Source: Allacma fusca (Eukaryota > Arthropoda > Collembola > Symphypleona > Sminthuridae). From it: DNA of 64,000 nucleotides. The first letter of the stretch is position 1. Each line of letters starts with the position of its first letter. The notes beneath the pieces were generated by a model that did no database searches, was not told the DNA's origin, and saw only the letters and a program-made list of their open reading frames with translations. The DNA is taken from the NCBI GenBank assembly GCA_947179485.1, contig OX359248.1:4543501-4607500 (forward strand), given 5' to 3'. A program made the position numbers and the translations under genes. Below, piece after piece: positions 24,467-35,554 of this stretch.

Positions 24467-26380
24467 TGTTGTGGCGGGGAACGTAGTTTCCATGTCCTTG
24501 GTAATATAGGAATTCATTTCTGCGGTTAAATCTGATTGCTACATAAATAGGGAGGTTTTGCAAAAATTTGATGAAATTCCGAGTCGGGGAAGCTATTTTT
24601 ACGGCCTTAGTGATCAACGAGCATGTTCCCATGGTTAAATCAGGTTTTCACTATTCTATTTACCATGGTTTTCACGTTAATTCGATTTTACGATTTTTTT
24701 CGGAATTTCATCAAAATTCGAATTTTGTGGCGGGGAAGGTACTCTCCACGATTATAGTGATCAAGGAATTCGTTTTTGTGCTGTTAAATCAGATTTTCCA
24801 TGAATTCTGAATATTTTTGAAATTTCGTGAAATTTGGGGTGGGCAAGGTACCCGAGTAGAAATGACTGGTCAGATTTACGTCTGAAAATGGGAATTGTCG
24901 TTAGTTGACGTTAAACTGACTAAGCTCAAATTTTTGGTCACAGATGCGATGTCCCATGAACGTCAATGAGACTATCACAAATATTATCGCAATTCTGAAC
25001 AAAAATACAACGTTCTTTTAACATCAGGACCTAACGTTAATCAATAGAACATTCACGACGTGTAGTTAACGCCAAATCCCGGCCAAATAACGACAGCAAC
25101 TATACCAATGGTTATATTTACGTAAACTTGACGTAAATAATAGTGCCTCCTAGCAATTTCCTTCTATAGAACCATTACATACATACGTCAAGCCCGGTCG
25201 TTAATGCAACGTCAAATTTTGGTCAAACATAGTAAACTCGGCACATGCGTATTTACAAACTGGCCGAGAGCGCTGTATAGTCCGAACTTTAAATGATTTG
25301 GCTCTGATCTGTTACTTTCCTGTAACTTCTAACAGCCAAAGATTACTTCTTTTCGTCAATTATTTCAGGTAAGCAAAACAAATTATTATTTTATATCAAA
25401 GTGTAAGTCGTGTGTATTGTTTGAAGCAACGAGTTTTATGATAACAGTTATTATTAGAATGTAAATACTAAATATGTTCTGTTTATCAAAGGTAAGTAAT
25501 TTTTAAATGATTATGGTTAAGGAAGTATGTACTTGTAAGGCAACGCTTAATGTTAGCTATTATTAATGTTGAAAGGTAGGAAACCCTAATATTTATTTGG
25601 AATAATTATAGGGTTTCAATTTGTGACAATTTTCAACATTTTTAATATCTGATAGTGTGTTGCCAACACTATCAAGTATATCCCTACCATATATATTCTT
25701 TCCAGCAAATAGTTTCTAATGCAGAAGGACAAATAAACAATACATAATTTAATTGTGAATTCAAAGCAAATAATGTCCTCAAATGTTATAATTAGTTGTA
25801 AGTTTTTAAAAGATACAGATAATTAATTGTTGTACCTTTCTTAAAGTTGCAACTAAATCTAAAAGCGAAATATTTCTTATTTTCAGGTTTCATTTTGGCG
25901 ATCGGTGGGCAAAAATTGAGATTTGGAATCAGGAATAAGGACAGAAGAATGCTGCGGACAACTTTGAATGATGACTTTTTAACTATTTAATTATTTTTTT
26001 GGGATGGAATTTAATCAGTAAATTATATTTCAACCCACGTGAACAGGGAGGTTAAATCGCGTTGCATTAACGATAGTATTTGGCGTAAACCAGACGTTAT
26101 TTCTATAGTTATCTTTTCGCAAGGTGGTGACGTTCAGCTGTCGTTGTCAAAGCGGACATATTGTATTCAGCTGGACGCCACAACTGGACTTTGTTCTGAC
26201 CAATTGACGTTAATTTTTAACGCACTAATAACCGTGTACTGACCAAAATTTCTACTCGGGTATTTTCCACGACTTTAGTGATCAACGAATTCGTTTGTGC
26301 GGTTAAATCAGATTTTTAGGTAAATTTGGGGAATTTTCAAAATTTCATGAAATTTCAATAAATTTTGAAAATTGAAAAAA
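24467..26380. repeat. Degenerate ~110-145-bp tandem repeat, split by a TA-flanked element
   Basis: Units start with GTGGCGGGGAAGGTA-like words near 24,467, 24,584, 24,727 and 24,836. They share GTGATCAACGAATTCGTTT and GCGGTTAAATCAGATTTT. The array resumes at 26,261 after the inserted element. No coding frame spans it. Confidence 0.55.
24851..26260. mobile_element. TA-flanked non-autonomous element, GACGTTAA motif
   Basis: TIR CCCGAGTAGAAAT, continuing to a shared CTGGTCAG-like word, is at both ends, and the element is flanked by TA (24,849-24,850 and 26,261-26,262). Removing it and one TA rejoins a tandem-repeat unit cleanly. Both arms are rich in GACGTT / AACGTC / TTACGTC words; the centre is plain AT-rich DNA. 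1,410 bp with no transposase frame. A Tc1/mariner-type origin is inferred from the TA duplication. Confidence 0.7.
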
Positions 26381-26489
26381 TAAAGGCGTTATTCCCAAGT
26401 CCAGGACCCAACAGGTCGTTTGCCACTGGTCTGGTCGTTGTATCTCGTCCCGTGCGGGAGCCTTTAGAAGGACAAAATCAAAAACGAGC

Positions 26490-26735
26490 AATTTAACAAA
26501 AACGCTTCGCTTTAAAAATCGCCCCTACGCGATAAATAGAGGCTTTGCGTAGGGTGGGGTCAGCTACCGCCAACAAAGTAGGACAAATTTAGAGTTTTTT
26601 TCAAAATTTATGTTTTTTTGTCAAAAAATCATCGCTACGCGACAAGTTGAGGCTTCGCGTAGGGTGGCGTCACCTAACAAAGTATGATAAATTTTGAGTT
26701 TTTTTTTCAAAATTTCAGATTTTTTTTTAAAAAAC
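26490..26735. repeat. Two-unit ~120-bp tandem repeat
   Basis: Two copies of a block with CGCTACGCGAYAARTTGAGGCTTYGCGTAGGGTGG (given here only as a consensus read of short words), followed by AACAAAGTA and a TTTTTTTCAAAATTT run. Non-coding. Confidence 0.5.
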
Positions 26736-26739
26736 AAGC

Positions 26740-27790
26740 TGGCCGATTTCAACCACATTGGCATAACCATTACGATTTGCATAAGCAATACTCACAAAAC
26801 CTTTCAATAAAATCGATTCAGTAGTTTTAGAGATATTATTATTATTATTTGACTTGAAGTTCGTTCAGATTTTTTTAGGAAAACACTACCTGACCGATTT
26901 CAACCATATAGGCAATAAACATTACTATTTGCATAAGCAATACTCCAGTGGTGGGCACCTCGCCTATATATAGGCCCTATAAATAGGCGATAGTATAGGC
27001 GGGCTGGAAAATGCTGAAAAAATGTAGGCGAGGTTGACAAAAAAGGGTAGGCGTTTAATAAGTACTAGACTAGGGGATAGGAAGGCAAATATAACACCAA
27101 TTATATAGGCAAGGAAAAGGAAGGGTATCAAGAGTTTCCGATCATGTCAGAATAAGATGTTGAAGGGTACCTATCGGTGATTTTACAAGGCAATGAGTAA
27201 GAGCAAATTCATGCATCAATGCATATATGCTGACTAAACGTATGATTGGACCGCATTAAACATTTGATTGGAATCTGGTTTTGGGGTTGTTGGTAAATAC
27301 AGAATAAGGAATAATAGAAGTATTTAGTTCTACCGTTGATAAATAAACAACTTAAGTAGCACAAATCCAATGCACTTCAAAACTAGGCAAGGTGTTACCT
27401 AGGCGATCGGAGAAAAATAGGGAAGGAAAAGGTAGGCGATCTATCAGCCTAGTTTTGGGCTATAGGGAATGGGCTTCCCTAAAGCCCAGAAGGTAGGGAC
27501 GTTTTTCCAATATGTTATAGGCAAGGCTGAAGGATAGGCGATCCACTTGCCCACCACTGCAATACTCAAAAACATTCATTGAAATACATTCAGTAGTTTT
27601 GGAGATAACCGTCATTTGATTTGAAGTCCAAAATTTCAAGAATTTCTTTATCAAAGACTATCCAGCGATTTCAAACAAATACAAACTCAGCCTTACGTTT
27701 GTCATAAGTAATGTCTGTAAACAATTTCATTGAATTCGGTTCTGTAGTTTTTGAGATATCGTGCGGAAGGACACGCCAATGTAGGGACTT
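26740..27790. repeat. Three diverged ~150-bp units, split by a hAT element
   Basis: Units share GCCGATTTCAACCA, CATAAGCAATACTC and AATCGATTCAGTAGTTTTNGAGAT. The second unit is interrupted by the hAT element at 26,946-27,559, and the empty-site word CATAAGCAATACTCACAAAA is kept intact in the first unit (26,777-26,800). Confidence 0.6.
26946..27559. mobile_element. Non-autonomous hAT element, TAGGCGAT motif
   Basis: 614 bp with TIR CAGTGGTGGGCA and a perfect 8-bp TSD CAATACTC (26,938-26,945 and 27,560-27,567). The neighbouring tandem unit preserves the unoccupied target, which confirms both ends. Arms are filled with TAGGCGA / GGCGATC / AAAATAGGG words. No transposase. Confidence 0.93.
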
Positions 27791-27884
27791 GAGGACAAGT
27801 ATATTTTACTAGGGGGCTGACGCCACTCTTTATTGAGTCAGGAAATCTTTATTGAGAATTTTACAGAGAGGTATTTTACATAGT

Positions 27885-28094
27885 GATACCCGTATCCATT
27901 GGGTACTACCCGATTGTCACTGAGTGAGTACCCATACCCGTACCCGCACCTGTACCCACTTTAGTGTCTAAAATCCAGAGTACCCGGGTAGTACCCGCGT
28001 ACTTGCTAGTACGAAACTTCTGTACCCGGGTAGTACCCATACCCGTACCCGTACCAATTTACTCGAGTATTACCCGTACCCAGTCCGAGCACTG
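27885..28094. mobile_element. Truncated GTACCC-motif hAT element
   Basis: The last 200 bp match the right end of the 39,019-40,312 element (CCCGGGTAGTACCCATACCC, TTTACTCGAGTATTACCC, CCGAGCACTG). The left end is missing and no TSD can be defined. Body made of GTACCC words. Confidence 0.6.
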
Positions 28095-28884
28095 GTATGT
28101 AGCTGGCCAAAAGTGCTTTAAATTAAATAATTATTAAAGTTACAAGTAACTATTTTAACTCAGTAAATACATTAATCGGAACCAATTTTCTGATTTCCAA
28201 TCTTGAAAAATATCTTGCTAAATATTTTTGTTTCAGCTTTAATACGTTTCTCTCGGCTCTAGAGTAAGTGAACTGCTTATGTATAGGGTTAAACGGGGCG
28301 ACATCTATCACGAGATGTCGCATTTCTGTTCAGTGTAGGCAAATATAGGAAAAGTAAAATTCGGTTTAAGTGGTAAAAATCCTTAATTGCAGTCCGCAAG
28401 CCGAGAGCTAAATGAGCGAAGCTTTGTGGGGTTACGCGATTGATATGTGCACGACCCTTATGTGAAAATGTAAGTTATGAGACCAAATAATTACTGATTA
28501 TTACGGAATGGGCAGGTGTGGATTTACGGGATGGCCCACCCAGGCAACCCAGGCCCACCCATAACAATAATAATTATTACATGATTGATTTGTTTTGACG
28601 TGGTGTGACCGACTATTTTTGTGTCGTTGTTGTAGTTTAGAAGCAAACGCTCTTTGTTTGAACAGATCATCCCGAGTCGAATGATGACATGTGACAATAA
28701 AAATTAATTATTTGCGTATTTTGTGCTCAGCAGTTGTAAGGTGACTTAAAAATTAAAAAAATTAATTACCTAAGTAGAATGAAATATAACAAATAGATTG
28801 AGTGCAATTGTGTACATCCATTGTTAGCGAAAATTGAAACAATGAGTATATATACTGTATAACTTTTATCCTTGAATATATGAA
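28095..28884. other. Diverged repeat, no gene
   Basis: 28,200-28,400 is paralogous to 9.65-9.83 and 15.9-16.07 kb (GGCTCYAGAGTAAGTGAAYTGC, CTATCACGAGATGTCG, TTCAGTG). The rest is AT-rich with nothing recognisable. Confidence 0.4.
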
Positions 28885-28967
28885 CTTCCGTTTCGGGTAC
28901 GGGAACGGGTTCCGGGGTTTTGGGTACGGGTTTGGGTGCACCCAAAATTAATTTTTGGGAACAGGAA

Positions 28968-30505
28968 CAGAGCTGTTTTCAAGTCCATGTCTGTCTTGGC
29001 TCATTCAAGTCAAGTCCCAAGTCCAAGTCATGTTCGTGCAAACGAAAATGTTGACTTGAAGTTTCAAGTAGAGGGTCAATTCCGTAACGAAATTTGAACA
29101 CGAACTCATGTTCAAGTCTATTCAAGTCCATGTTCTTCTAAAAGACTTGACAACCAAGTCTATTTCATGTTCAAGTTAAACGACATGACGTGACTTGAGA
29201 AATGACTTGACTCCTCAAGTGCAATTCCCATGTCTAAACGAGCAGTTGACGTTTACTCCAGTGTTACAAATTCCTACAGAAGTCGCACTCTCTACCGTTA
29301 CTGTCGTGGAAGTGATGATTGCACATGTTTTAAACCTCACCAAACCTGAGAAACATTGACTAAGATTCGCAGAAACTATCATGGAGCCCTAAGCCTTCGA
29401 GAACGCGTTTTTTATTAGAGGTTTGTCTGTCGTTAAAAGTGTAGTATTAGGATGGACACACATTAATGGACTATTTAAGTGTCTTCAACTGGAGTTCCAA
29501 TGGAATTTTTAAATATTTTCAATGGGAACCGGTCTTTTAACCCAAAAAAGACTGTCAATGATGCATGCAACGATGCAACTATTCAGCTGTGCATGTGTTT
29601 AAAGGCATGACTAAGATTAAAATCCAATTTGCAGAATTTTGATCAAGTTCGAGCTGAAGCTATCGCTAAAAAATTTTAGAAGAAACGGATGACTGAATTG
29701 CATAATGTTTTAATACTCGTTGATATATTTAAACGTTATTTGTTACTTTAGTCATTTAATGATTAATAACATGAGTCCCATGTTCATGTCATGATCAAGT
29801 CACGTCTCAAGTCATGATCAAGTCACGTCATTTGACACCACACATTCCAAGTCCTATTCATGTCCAAGTCATGCAATAAATGACGTGAAGGAGTCTGATT
29901 TGAAAATTCATGTTCAAGTCTAGGGATGCCAATGGTCTGGTCCGGACCATTAATAATGGTCCGTTATTGGTCTGGTCCGGTCTGGTCCTAGACTTGTATG
30001 GTCTGGTCCGGTCTGGTCTAACACTTGGACCAGACCAGATACAATTGGTCCAGCTTCAGGACCAGACCAGACCAGACCACAGGACCATGGTCCCAAAAGT
30101 ACGCAAAATAAAAATTTATGAGTTAACGAAATCCTGTGGAACAAATTAAAAATGTCATTTCTGAGGATAAAAAAAAATTTGACTGGATAAAATGTGATTA
30201 TTCAATTGCTCTGAATGGTTTTCTGGACCATGGTCCGGACCATGGTCTTTGGTCTGGTCTGGTCCGAATGACTGGATCAGACCACTGGTCTGGTCCGAAA
30301 AACTGGACCAGACCAATGGGCTGGTCTGCGCTTTGGACCAGACCAGTTTCATAAAATCTGGATCAGACCAGACCATTGGCATCACTATTCAAGTCTCAAG
30401 TCAAATTATCAAGTCCAGGTTGAACATACTTTTGGACGCGATATTCAATTCCAAGTCAAGTCCATGGTCGGGTCAGCGTAAAGACATGACTTGAAAACAG
30501 CTCTG
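28968..30505. mobile_element. Non-autonomous hAT element, TCAAGTCCATG motif
   Basis: TIR CAGAGCTGTTTTCAAGTC is at both ends, with a perfect 8-bp TSD AACAGGAA (28,960-28,967 and 30,506-30,513). Arms are arrays of TCAAGTC / GACTTGA / CATGTTC words. It is nested in the GGGAACGGG element and itself carries the 29,921-30,387 element. Related to, but distinct from, the TCAAGT elements at 6,057, 37,628, 42,646 and 62,241. Confidence 0.9.
29921..30387. mobile_element. Non-autonomous hAT element, GGTCTGGTCC motif
   Basis: 467 bp, with TIR TAGKGATGCCAATGGTCTGG and a perfect 8-bp TSD TTCAAGTC (29,913-29,920 and 30,388-30,395). About two thirds of the element is GGTCTGGTCC / GGACCAGACC on both strands. 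A shortened relative lies at 42,984-43,190. Innermost layer of a three-deep nest. Confidence 0.92.
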
Positions 30506-30704
30506 AACAGGAATGGGAACGGGCTTGGGTGGTATAATTTTAAAAATTTAGAGTTTGGGTGCGGCACTTTTGTTCACAAGATTTCGGGTGCAATTTGGGA
30601 ATTGTGTTCTGCCTTGTACCCAAACCCGCACTGTGGGAACGGGAATGGGAATGGGGACAACTTTTCTGTTCCCATGACAGGCACTGAAGCTTGTTGCCCA
30701 AAAT

Positions 30705-32303
30705 TTTTCCTGAAGGACACCACACAATCCTTACGAGAAAATGACCTCTGTTCGATTTTAACAAAAAAATTGACGACGGGATTCGGACTCGGAGATATCC
30801 TGGGTCAAAGTTAGCAAAAAATGGGGGGGGGGCTCATTGGGTACCAAAAAATTCAAACAGTGAAAATTAACAATACTACTTCAAAAATGACAAGAAACAA
30901 AAATTAAATAACGTTTCAGCGAGATATGACCTCAAAATTCCAAGATACTGACCTCAAGAGGTCAAAGAGCGTCGATACCGGTTTCATAATCTAAACGGTG
31001 ACAAAACTGGCCCAGATTGGAATAAGGGCTTTAATTAGACACATTTTAAAGGTGTGCCGAGTTTGGTTCCAGTTTGTGACACCATGACCCAGCTGTGACC
31101 CCCGAGGTCAATATCTTACCCATACCGAATTTGGTACCCAAAAATCATTCCAATTACCCGCAAATAAGCTAGATCTTTTGGTTTAAGCCCAGATGTGTTG
31201 CCTGTCAAGTTTGGTTCCAGTTAGTGACACGATGACCTAGCTGTGACCTCTGATCTCATTATCACACCCATACCAGATTTGGTACCTAAAAATCATTCGA
31301 ATTACCCGAAAATAAGCTAGATCTTTTGGTTTAAGCCCAGATGTGTTGCCTGTCACGTTTGGTTCCAGTTATGGACACGATGACCTATCTGTGCCACCCG
31401 AGGTAAATATTTTACCCATAGCTAAGATGATTAGGTACCTCAAAATCATCCAACAGGAGCCAAAATAGACAGGCAACACATCTGGGCTTAAACCAAAAGT
31501 TCTAGCCTGTTTGAGGATAATTCGAAGGATTTTGGGTACCAAATTCGGTATGGGTGTGATATTGAGATCAGAGGTCACAGCTAGGTCATCGTGTCACTAA
31601 CTGGAACTCAACTTGACAGGCATCTGATCTGGGCCTAAATCAAAAGTTCTAGCCTATTTGCGGGTAATTCGAATGATTTTTAATCGCCAAATCCAGTATA
31701 GTAAGATATTGACCTCGGAGGTCACAGCTTTGTCATCGTGTCACCAACTGGAACCAAACTTGACAGGAAACTCATCTGGGCTTAAACCAAAAGTTCTAGC
31801 CTATTGGCCGGCAGTTCGAATGAGTTTTAGGTACCAAATCCGGTATGGGTAAGATATTGACCTCGCAGGTCACAGCTAGGTCATCGTTCCACCAAATGGA
31901 ACCAAACTCGGCACACGTTTAATATGTGTCTAGTCAAAGCGCTTATTCCAATCTGGGCCAGTTTTGTCACTGTTTAGATTATGAAACCGGTATCGACGCT
32001 CTTTGACCTCTTGAGGTCATATTTCGTTGAAATTTTTTTGCACGTTATTTAATTTTTATTCTTACCATTTTTGTAGTTATATTGCTAATTTTCACTGTTT
32101 GAATTGTTTGGTACCCCATGAGCCACCCCCCTCATTTTTTGCTAACTTTGACTCGGGATATCTCCGAATCCCGTCGTCAGATTTTGTTGGGGCAATTATC
32201 AAAAATGATCTACGCATCAAGGCGCACCCTGCAGTAATGTTGTTGTTAAAATCGAACAGAGGGCATTTTCTCGTATGGATTGTGCGGTGTCCTTCCTGAA
32301 ACC
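30705..32303. mobile_element. Foldback element with long arms of tandem units
   Basis: Ends pair as (T)GAAGGACACC..CACAATCC / complement. The arms stay complementary for about 600 bp through CTCTGTTCGATTTTAACAA, TTTGCTAACTTTGACTC and GTTTCATAATCTAAAC words. Toward the centre each arm is a tandem array of ~170-bp units containing GTGACACGATGACCTAGCTG and TTTGGTTTAAGCCCAGATG. These are direct within the left arm and reversed in the right arm, meeting near 31,450. No coding frame. Class resembles foldback (FB-type) elements by structure only. Confidence 0.7.
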
Positions 32304-34018
32304 TGGTCAGCATCTTTTTTATTTATTCAACCTTGTACTTTTTTTTATTAAACTAATAAGCTTCAGGTAGAGCTTGTGTGATTGGCCAAGAGGTATCTAA
32401 GTTTAGTGTAATCTACCGAAGCGGGTTGGGAAAATGAAGGTCAGGCTTTAAAAAGAGGTATAAGCAATTGAGGGTAAAGTTTTTAAAAACCTTTATAGGA
32501 AATTCAAACCCTTTTAGGGTATCCCAAATATGAACCTCAAGGTCAAGGTAGCTAGCCGAAATGCTTTTCAGTATTCTGAAAAGTTGGTCAATATTTTTGT
32601 CAATGACTGGTTATTGGACAGAACGTGTCCATTCCTAAATACCTGGCCTAATTTGTTCCCACGGAGGTTGTTGACCAACAGAATCGATGTTGAGGGGTTT
32701 TCGGGTGTTAATCTCTCATTTATTAAATTTTCGTTACAAGCAAGTATTTATTCTACAGGAACTTGCTGGGGAGCTGGTTGATTACGTTACTTGAATTTCG
32801 AGAAAAACGTGTGGAAATAATTCATAACTTTTCTCACATTTTTTGATATTGTAGCCCCAATATTTGAGACGAACCGTTGACATTTGATAAAAGTGAATCC
32901 CAATGAAGTTTTTGGGGAATCCCAGGATTTTCGAATATTTTTTTCAAGGCACTGTCTTCCATAAAATTATCATCAGAAATTTTTTTCCTCCACATTTTCT
33001 TCCATTGCGCTCCTATTCTCGAATGCTCAAAGTGGTCCTTGTCTATTCCGGGAATTCTCGACGTAGAGATCAATCAAATGTCTCCACAACAAAATCAATT
33101 GTTAACAAGTGTCTAAACATATTCTCAAAAGCATTAATCCGTAATTACCTGACGAACCGTTATCACTGCGTACAGACTTGGCAGAGTAATCAGCTCCGAG
33201 GAAGTTGATGAAATATTTTGGTCAGTTCCCAAATAATGACCCAAATTGTCTGAATTATTAGAAAGTTGGTCGATTACTTTTTTGCCAGTCCGTCAATATA
33301 TTTAGAGTATTTACCGTCTCCCTGTACACGGCGAAAAGTTGAATATTTTCCAAGCATAACAATTAGAATATAATTTATTGGACTTTCAAACGAACCCTGT
33401 GTTGAGATTTGAGTAGTAATTACAGTATTGAGTAGTATCGACAAAGACCTGAAAAGAGCAGAATATTTAGTCAGAAAATAAGAAATTATCCTGATCAACC
33501 CAAAAACTGAAGTTAAATGTGTAAATTTGAATTTAGACCACACTGAGGTCATACGACGATTTGTTACCCAATGCATTGAATTTCAGGACCTGAGAATTTT
33601 TACTTGCTACCTACTAAAATCTAGGAGCTTTTTTTTTAAATTTTTTAAAAGTTAGAGGACGTATTCCCATTTACAACAATGTAAATTTGGATCTACAATG
33701 TAAAACAATATCCGCTTCGAAATGCAGTGCTTGAGAATTGAAGGTTACTCTTGAAGATATTTTATAATTAATCCCGTGCTTTGTGTACAAATTTAGTACT
33801 TGTTGATTAATTTGAAATTTTTGTATTTTACTGGTCATATTATCATAACTGGAGCCTGGAGGATTGACAGAGATGAAAATCAAAGAAATATTCCATTACA
33901 GCAAATATAACCCTATTGTCTTTACTTTGTCATCTGCCTGCATTTTTTCGCAGTTTGTTGAATGGAAGAGTTTGTAGTTGGAAAATGTTTTTAAAATGAA
34001 TAATTATTAATATAAAGA
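32304..34018. other. Diverged repeat DNA, no gene
   Basis: It contains AAAGTTGGTCAATATTTTTGTCAA at 32,578 and a second such word near 33,262, plus AGGTCA-type repeats at 33,540-33,620. The block from about 33,838 begins repeat unit U3. No gene recognised; the open frames are short and overlap on both strands. Confidence 0.4.
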
Positions 34019-34021
34019 TTA

Positions 34022-34245
34022 GGGTGTACTCACATAAAGCACGTTTTGTCCGTACCCGTAAAATTTTTCTCCGTTACGGAGAGACCTCTCACATAAGTTC
34101 AGACCGTATGTAATTACTTGCGGAAGGGTGAATGCGAGATGTCTGTTCGGAAGCGGTTGGAATGTTGTTTCCGTTTAGTTCCTTCCGTGAAGCCGACAAA
34201 AATATTTACGGTTACGGAAGGAACTTGCTTTATGTGAGTACACCC
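34022..34245. mobile_element. PIF/Harbinger-like MITE
   Basis: 224 bp with TIR GGGTGTACTCACATAAAGCA, exact at both ends, flanked by TTA on each side (34,019-34,021 and 34,246-34,248). A GGG-starting TIR and a TTA duplication are the PIF/Harbinger signature. Inside are palindromic TCCGTWACGGA words. Non-coding. Confidence 0.85.
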
Positions 34246-34339
34246 TTATACGTACTCTCTAAGCAGCTAAAAACCTCACGGTCAGTGACGCGTAAGGCGT
34301 AAGGCAGGATATGTCTCCCGAAATCACTGCTTCCTCTCG

Positions 34340-34946
34340 TAGGAATGGGACTGTTCCGGAATGTTCCAGGATTTCTTTGAATGGTCTGGTCCTTGAGCCT
34401 GGACCAGACCATTTGATCTGTTCTCCATGTAGGACCAGGACCATATGGTCTTTTAGACTGTAGGACCGGAACCATCTGGTCCGTACAAATTGCTGGAACA
34501 GGAAAATATGTTCTGTTCCTCAAAATAACTCGGACCAGACCGGAACAGAACAGACCAGACCACTAGGACCGAATAGGTTTATAATATGATCACAACATGC
34601 AAGCATTTGACAATTTAGATACTGTTTTGAATAATCGATCGTATCATGCTGTACAATCTAGCAATGCTATTCTATTCGCGGGAATTGGAAATACTTAATG
34701 GTCATCTATCGAATCTGGTCCGACCATTTGAAATACATGCTGGAACGTTCCAAATGGTCTGGGCCAAACAAAGGACCAAACATTCTGGTCTGTTCTTTTA
34801 GCTGGACCAGGTTTAATTGGTCTATCAAGGTTCTTGGACCAGGTACATTTGGTCCTTTCGTAACCAGGGAACAGACCGGAACAGACCATGGAACAGACCA
34901 GAACGGACCAAAATTTCTGGTCCGGACCAGAACAGTCCCATTCCTA
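34340..34946. mobile_element. Non-autonomous hAT element, GGTCTGTTCC motif, copy 2
   Basis: TIR TAGGAATGGGACTGTTC as in copy 1 (4,653-5,272), and the body aligns with that copy in reverse orientation, including the AT-rich centre with TATTCGCGGGRATTGGAAATA. The flanks TCCTCTCG and TTCCTCTG look like a TSD that has diverged or slipped by one base. Confidence 0.88.
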
Positions 34947-35554
34947 TTCCTCTGGAAGACTCAATTGCAGAAAATGAAGGCTGCTGTTGTCATTACTTTG
35001 TCACCCAAATTAAGTATTTAATTATTTCCTACCTGAATATTTTCACAGTTTGTCCAATTGAGACCTTTGTATTTGGGAAATGTTGCGAGTTAACCGAAAT
35101 ATTTTCTCAATGCCACGGATGGCTGTCAAATATTTATTTCAATTCGCAGGAATTGAAATCAATTTGTTTCCCAATTCCACTGAAAATTTCGGTGAAATAT
35201 CCGGAAATATCCCTACCACACTGATTCAAATTATTTCCTACATGCTTATTTTTGTGGGTTGATCAGTTGAAAACTTTACAACTTACTTATTACTAATATT
35301 ATCTAAAAATAATATTTAATATAAAGTCAATTATCTCTTTCACTCTGTACAAGAAAGCCAACTTTTTACTTAAAATGAGATGCTGTGGCAGATAACAAAA
35401 TATGAAGTCTTCACTGAGAAGTTAAGTTAATGAGGTGCCCCTTATGGCGGGAATGTACTGTAATTATTATTTATGTCAATCCCTGCTGCTTCAATTGTAC
35501 ATCGTGAAGACTGCAGTTGCCATGCGTGAGTAGAACGCATGGACGCTTTAGAAG

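Larger units (their letters stand above)
28885..30688. mobile_element. Outer GGGAACGGG-motif element (left end unclear)
   Basis: GGGTACGGGAACGGG words at 28,898-28,990 and GGGAACGGGAATGGG / CCCAAACCCG words at 30,506-30,680 are two halves of one element, separated by the nested 28,968-30,505 insertion, whose TSD AACAGGAA rejoins them exactly. The right end reads as the complement of CAGTGCCTGTCATGG, a hAT-like terminus; the left terminus was not found and may be lost. Confidence 0.5.

Noticed and set aside
27885-30690. CRISPR-like or satellite array
   Set aside because: Word spacing is irregular, words occur in both orientations and ends have TIRs with TSDs; this is a eukaryotic transposon nest.
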